Origin: Schistosoma mansoni
Lineage: Eukaryota > Platyhelminthes > Trematoda > Strigeidida > Schistosomatidae
Direction of reading: 5' to 3'
Assembly (NCBI RefSeq): GCF_000237925.1
Contig: NW_017385990.1
Span: forward strand, 992,001-1,056,000
DNA: 64,000 nucleotides
Positions 63,481 to 64,000 of this stretch are shown here, piece after piece (the first letter of the stretch is position 1; each line of letters begins with the position of its first letter). The notes under the pieces were generated by a model, which saw only the letters and a list, made by a program, of their open reading frames with translations, was not told where the DNA came from and made no database searches. Position numbers and translations under genes: made by a program.

Positions 63481-63719
63481 TGAAATTTACTCAATATTAA
63501 GTAAATTTCAACTTTACCCCATTGCACAAGCAAGTGGCTATCAGGACTCAATGGCCGAGTGGATAACGCGATAGCGTTTGAAGCGAACAGTACTGGGTTC
63601 GAGTCACAGAGTGAACATCAACAATTCTGTGATGCAGGTATATCCAGCTGATGAGTCCCAAATAGGATGAAACGCGCGTCAAACTGGATTCCACTGCTAG
63701 CCACTATCCATCTTTGCTT
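63481..63719 (+). mobile_element. S1 hammerhead SINE with target-site duplication
   Basis: Flanked by the 13-base direct repeat AAACAGATAATCC (63,468-63,480 and 63,720-63,732), so both ends are defined. It starts with a small palindrome (GAAATTTACT ... AGTAAATTTC), then A box (ATGGCCGAGTGGATAA), B box (GGTTCGAGTCA), hammerhead, and ends CCATCTTTGCTT. Confidence 0.92.
63642..63691 (+). ncRNA. Hammerhead ribozyme, S1 type
   Basis: Core CTGATGA, stem II gTCC/GGAt with loop CAAATA, GAAA, stem III ACGCGCGT, GTC, then AAA (63,681-63,683) before CTGGATTCC. Confidence 0.87.
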
Positions 63720-63732
63720 AAACAGATAATCC

Positions 63733-64000
63733 CTTTGAAGATATCGAAGGAATGTTTCTGTTACAGTAGAAAACTAAAAGTGTCAAGGATTTCATCCAAA
63801 CAGTGATTATCCTTGAATATCATTACATGAATTGATGATGAAGTCAACCATTAAGTTTAACATCGAATCTACTAATATCTTATTAGAATGTTACTCAATA
63901 ATTAAGTAAATGGCGATATGTTAGGCGAGATTTTTTTTGAAAATCTGAAAGTGGTAATGATATTCATCGATTATGTAAAACAACAAATAGTATGAAACGT
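63733..64000. other. Right edge, nothing recognised
   Basis: No match was seen. The upstream MARK/Par-1 exons are expected beyond this edge. Confidence 0.45.

Noticed and set aside
26460-63720. S1 tRNA-like parts as functional tRNA genes
   Set aside because: They have A and B boxes but no complete cloverleaf and are always fused to the S1 hammerhead and tail, so they are SINE promoters.

Overview
The window is AT-rich, intron-bearing, repeat-dense invertebrate DNA that I assign to a schistosome (genus Schistosoma, Trematoda). The grounds are a schistosome-type ferritin gene with a 34-base intron, Sm-alpha-like tRNA-derived repeats carrying hammerhead ribozymes, RTE-type LINEs and Ty3/gypsy relics. 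The genus is inferred from sequence features alone; the species is not determined. Positions of degraded repeats are good to about 10-20 bases.

Layout. 1-7,000: repeat-rich flank with pieces of three LINE families, one of them nested inside a hammerhead SINE. 7,051-8,439 (minus): a complete three-exon ferritin gene of 173 codons. 8,750-23,330: a block of retroelement relics, namely a gypsy gag fragment, a 2.8 kb LINE, two related gypsy relics lying 5' end to 5' end, and a second gypsy family with a solo LTR inserted in it. 23,330-25,260: microsatellite-rich 3' flank. 25,261-61,815 (minus): seven phase-consistent exons encoding the C-terminal part of a MARK/Par-1-type serine/threonine kinase, ending in a KA1 domain. 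Its kinase domain must lie beyond the right edge. Its introns, up to about 15.8 kb, are filled with repeats.

The two host genes are unrelated: ferritin stores iron and MARK/Par-1 acts in polarity and microtubule signalling. The most interesting material is the repeat ecology. Two distinct families combine a tRNA-like pol III promoter with a hammerhead ribozyme. Family S1 is Sm-alpha-like with core CTGAYGA. Family F2 has core CTGAGGA and inverted-repeat arms. Several S1 copies carry three extra bases exactly at the ribozyme cleavage site, and most S1 copies contain head-to-head inverted junctions. Two non-autonomous repeats (R600 and Fam5) share their 3' ends with the LINEs (LINE-C and LINE-B) that presumably mobilise them. 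Both 200-base assembly gaps fall inside F2 inverted repeats.
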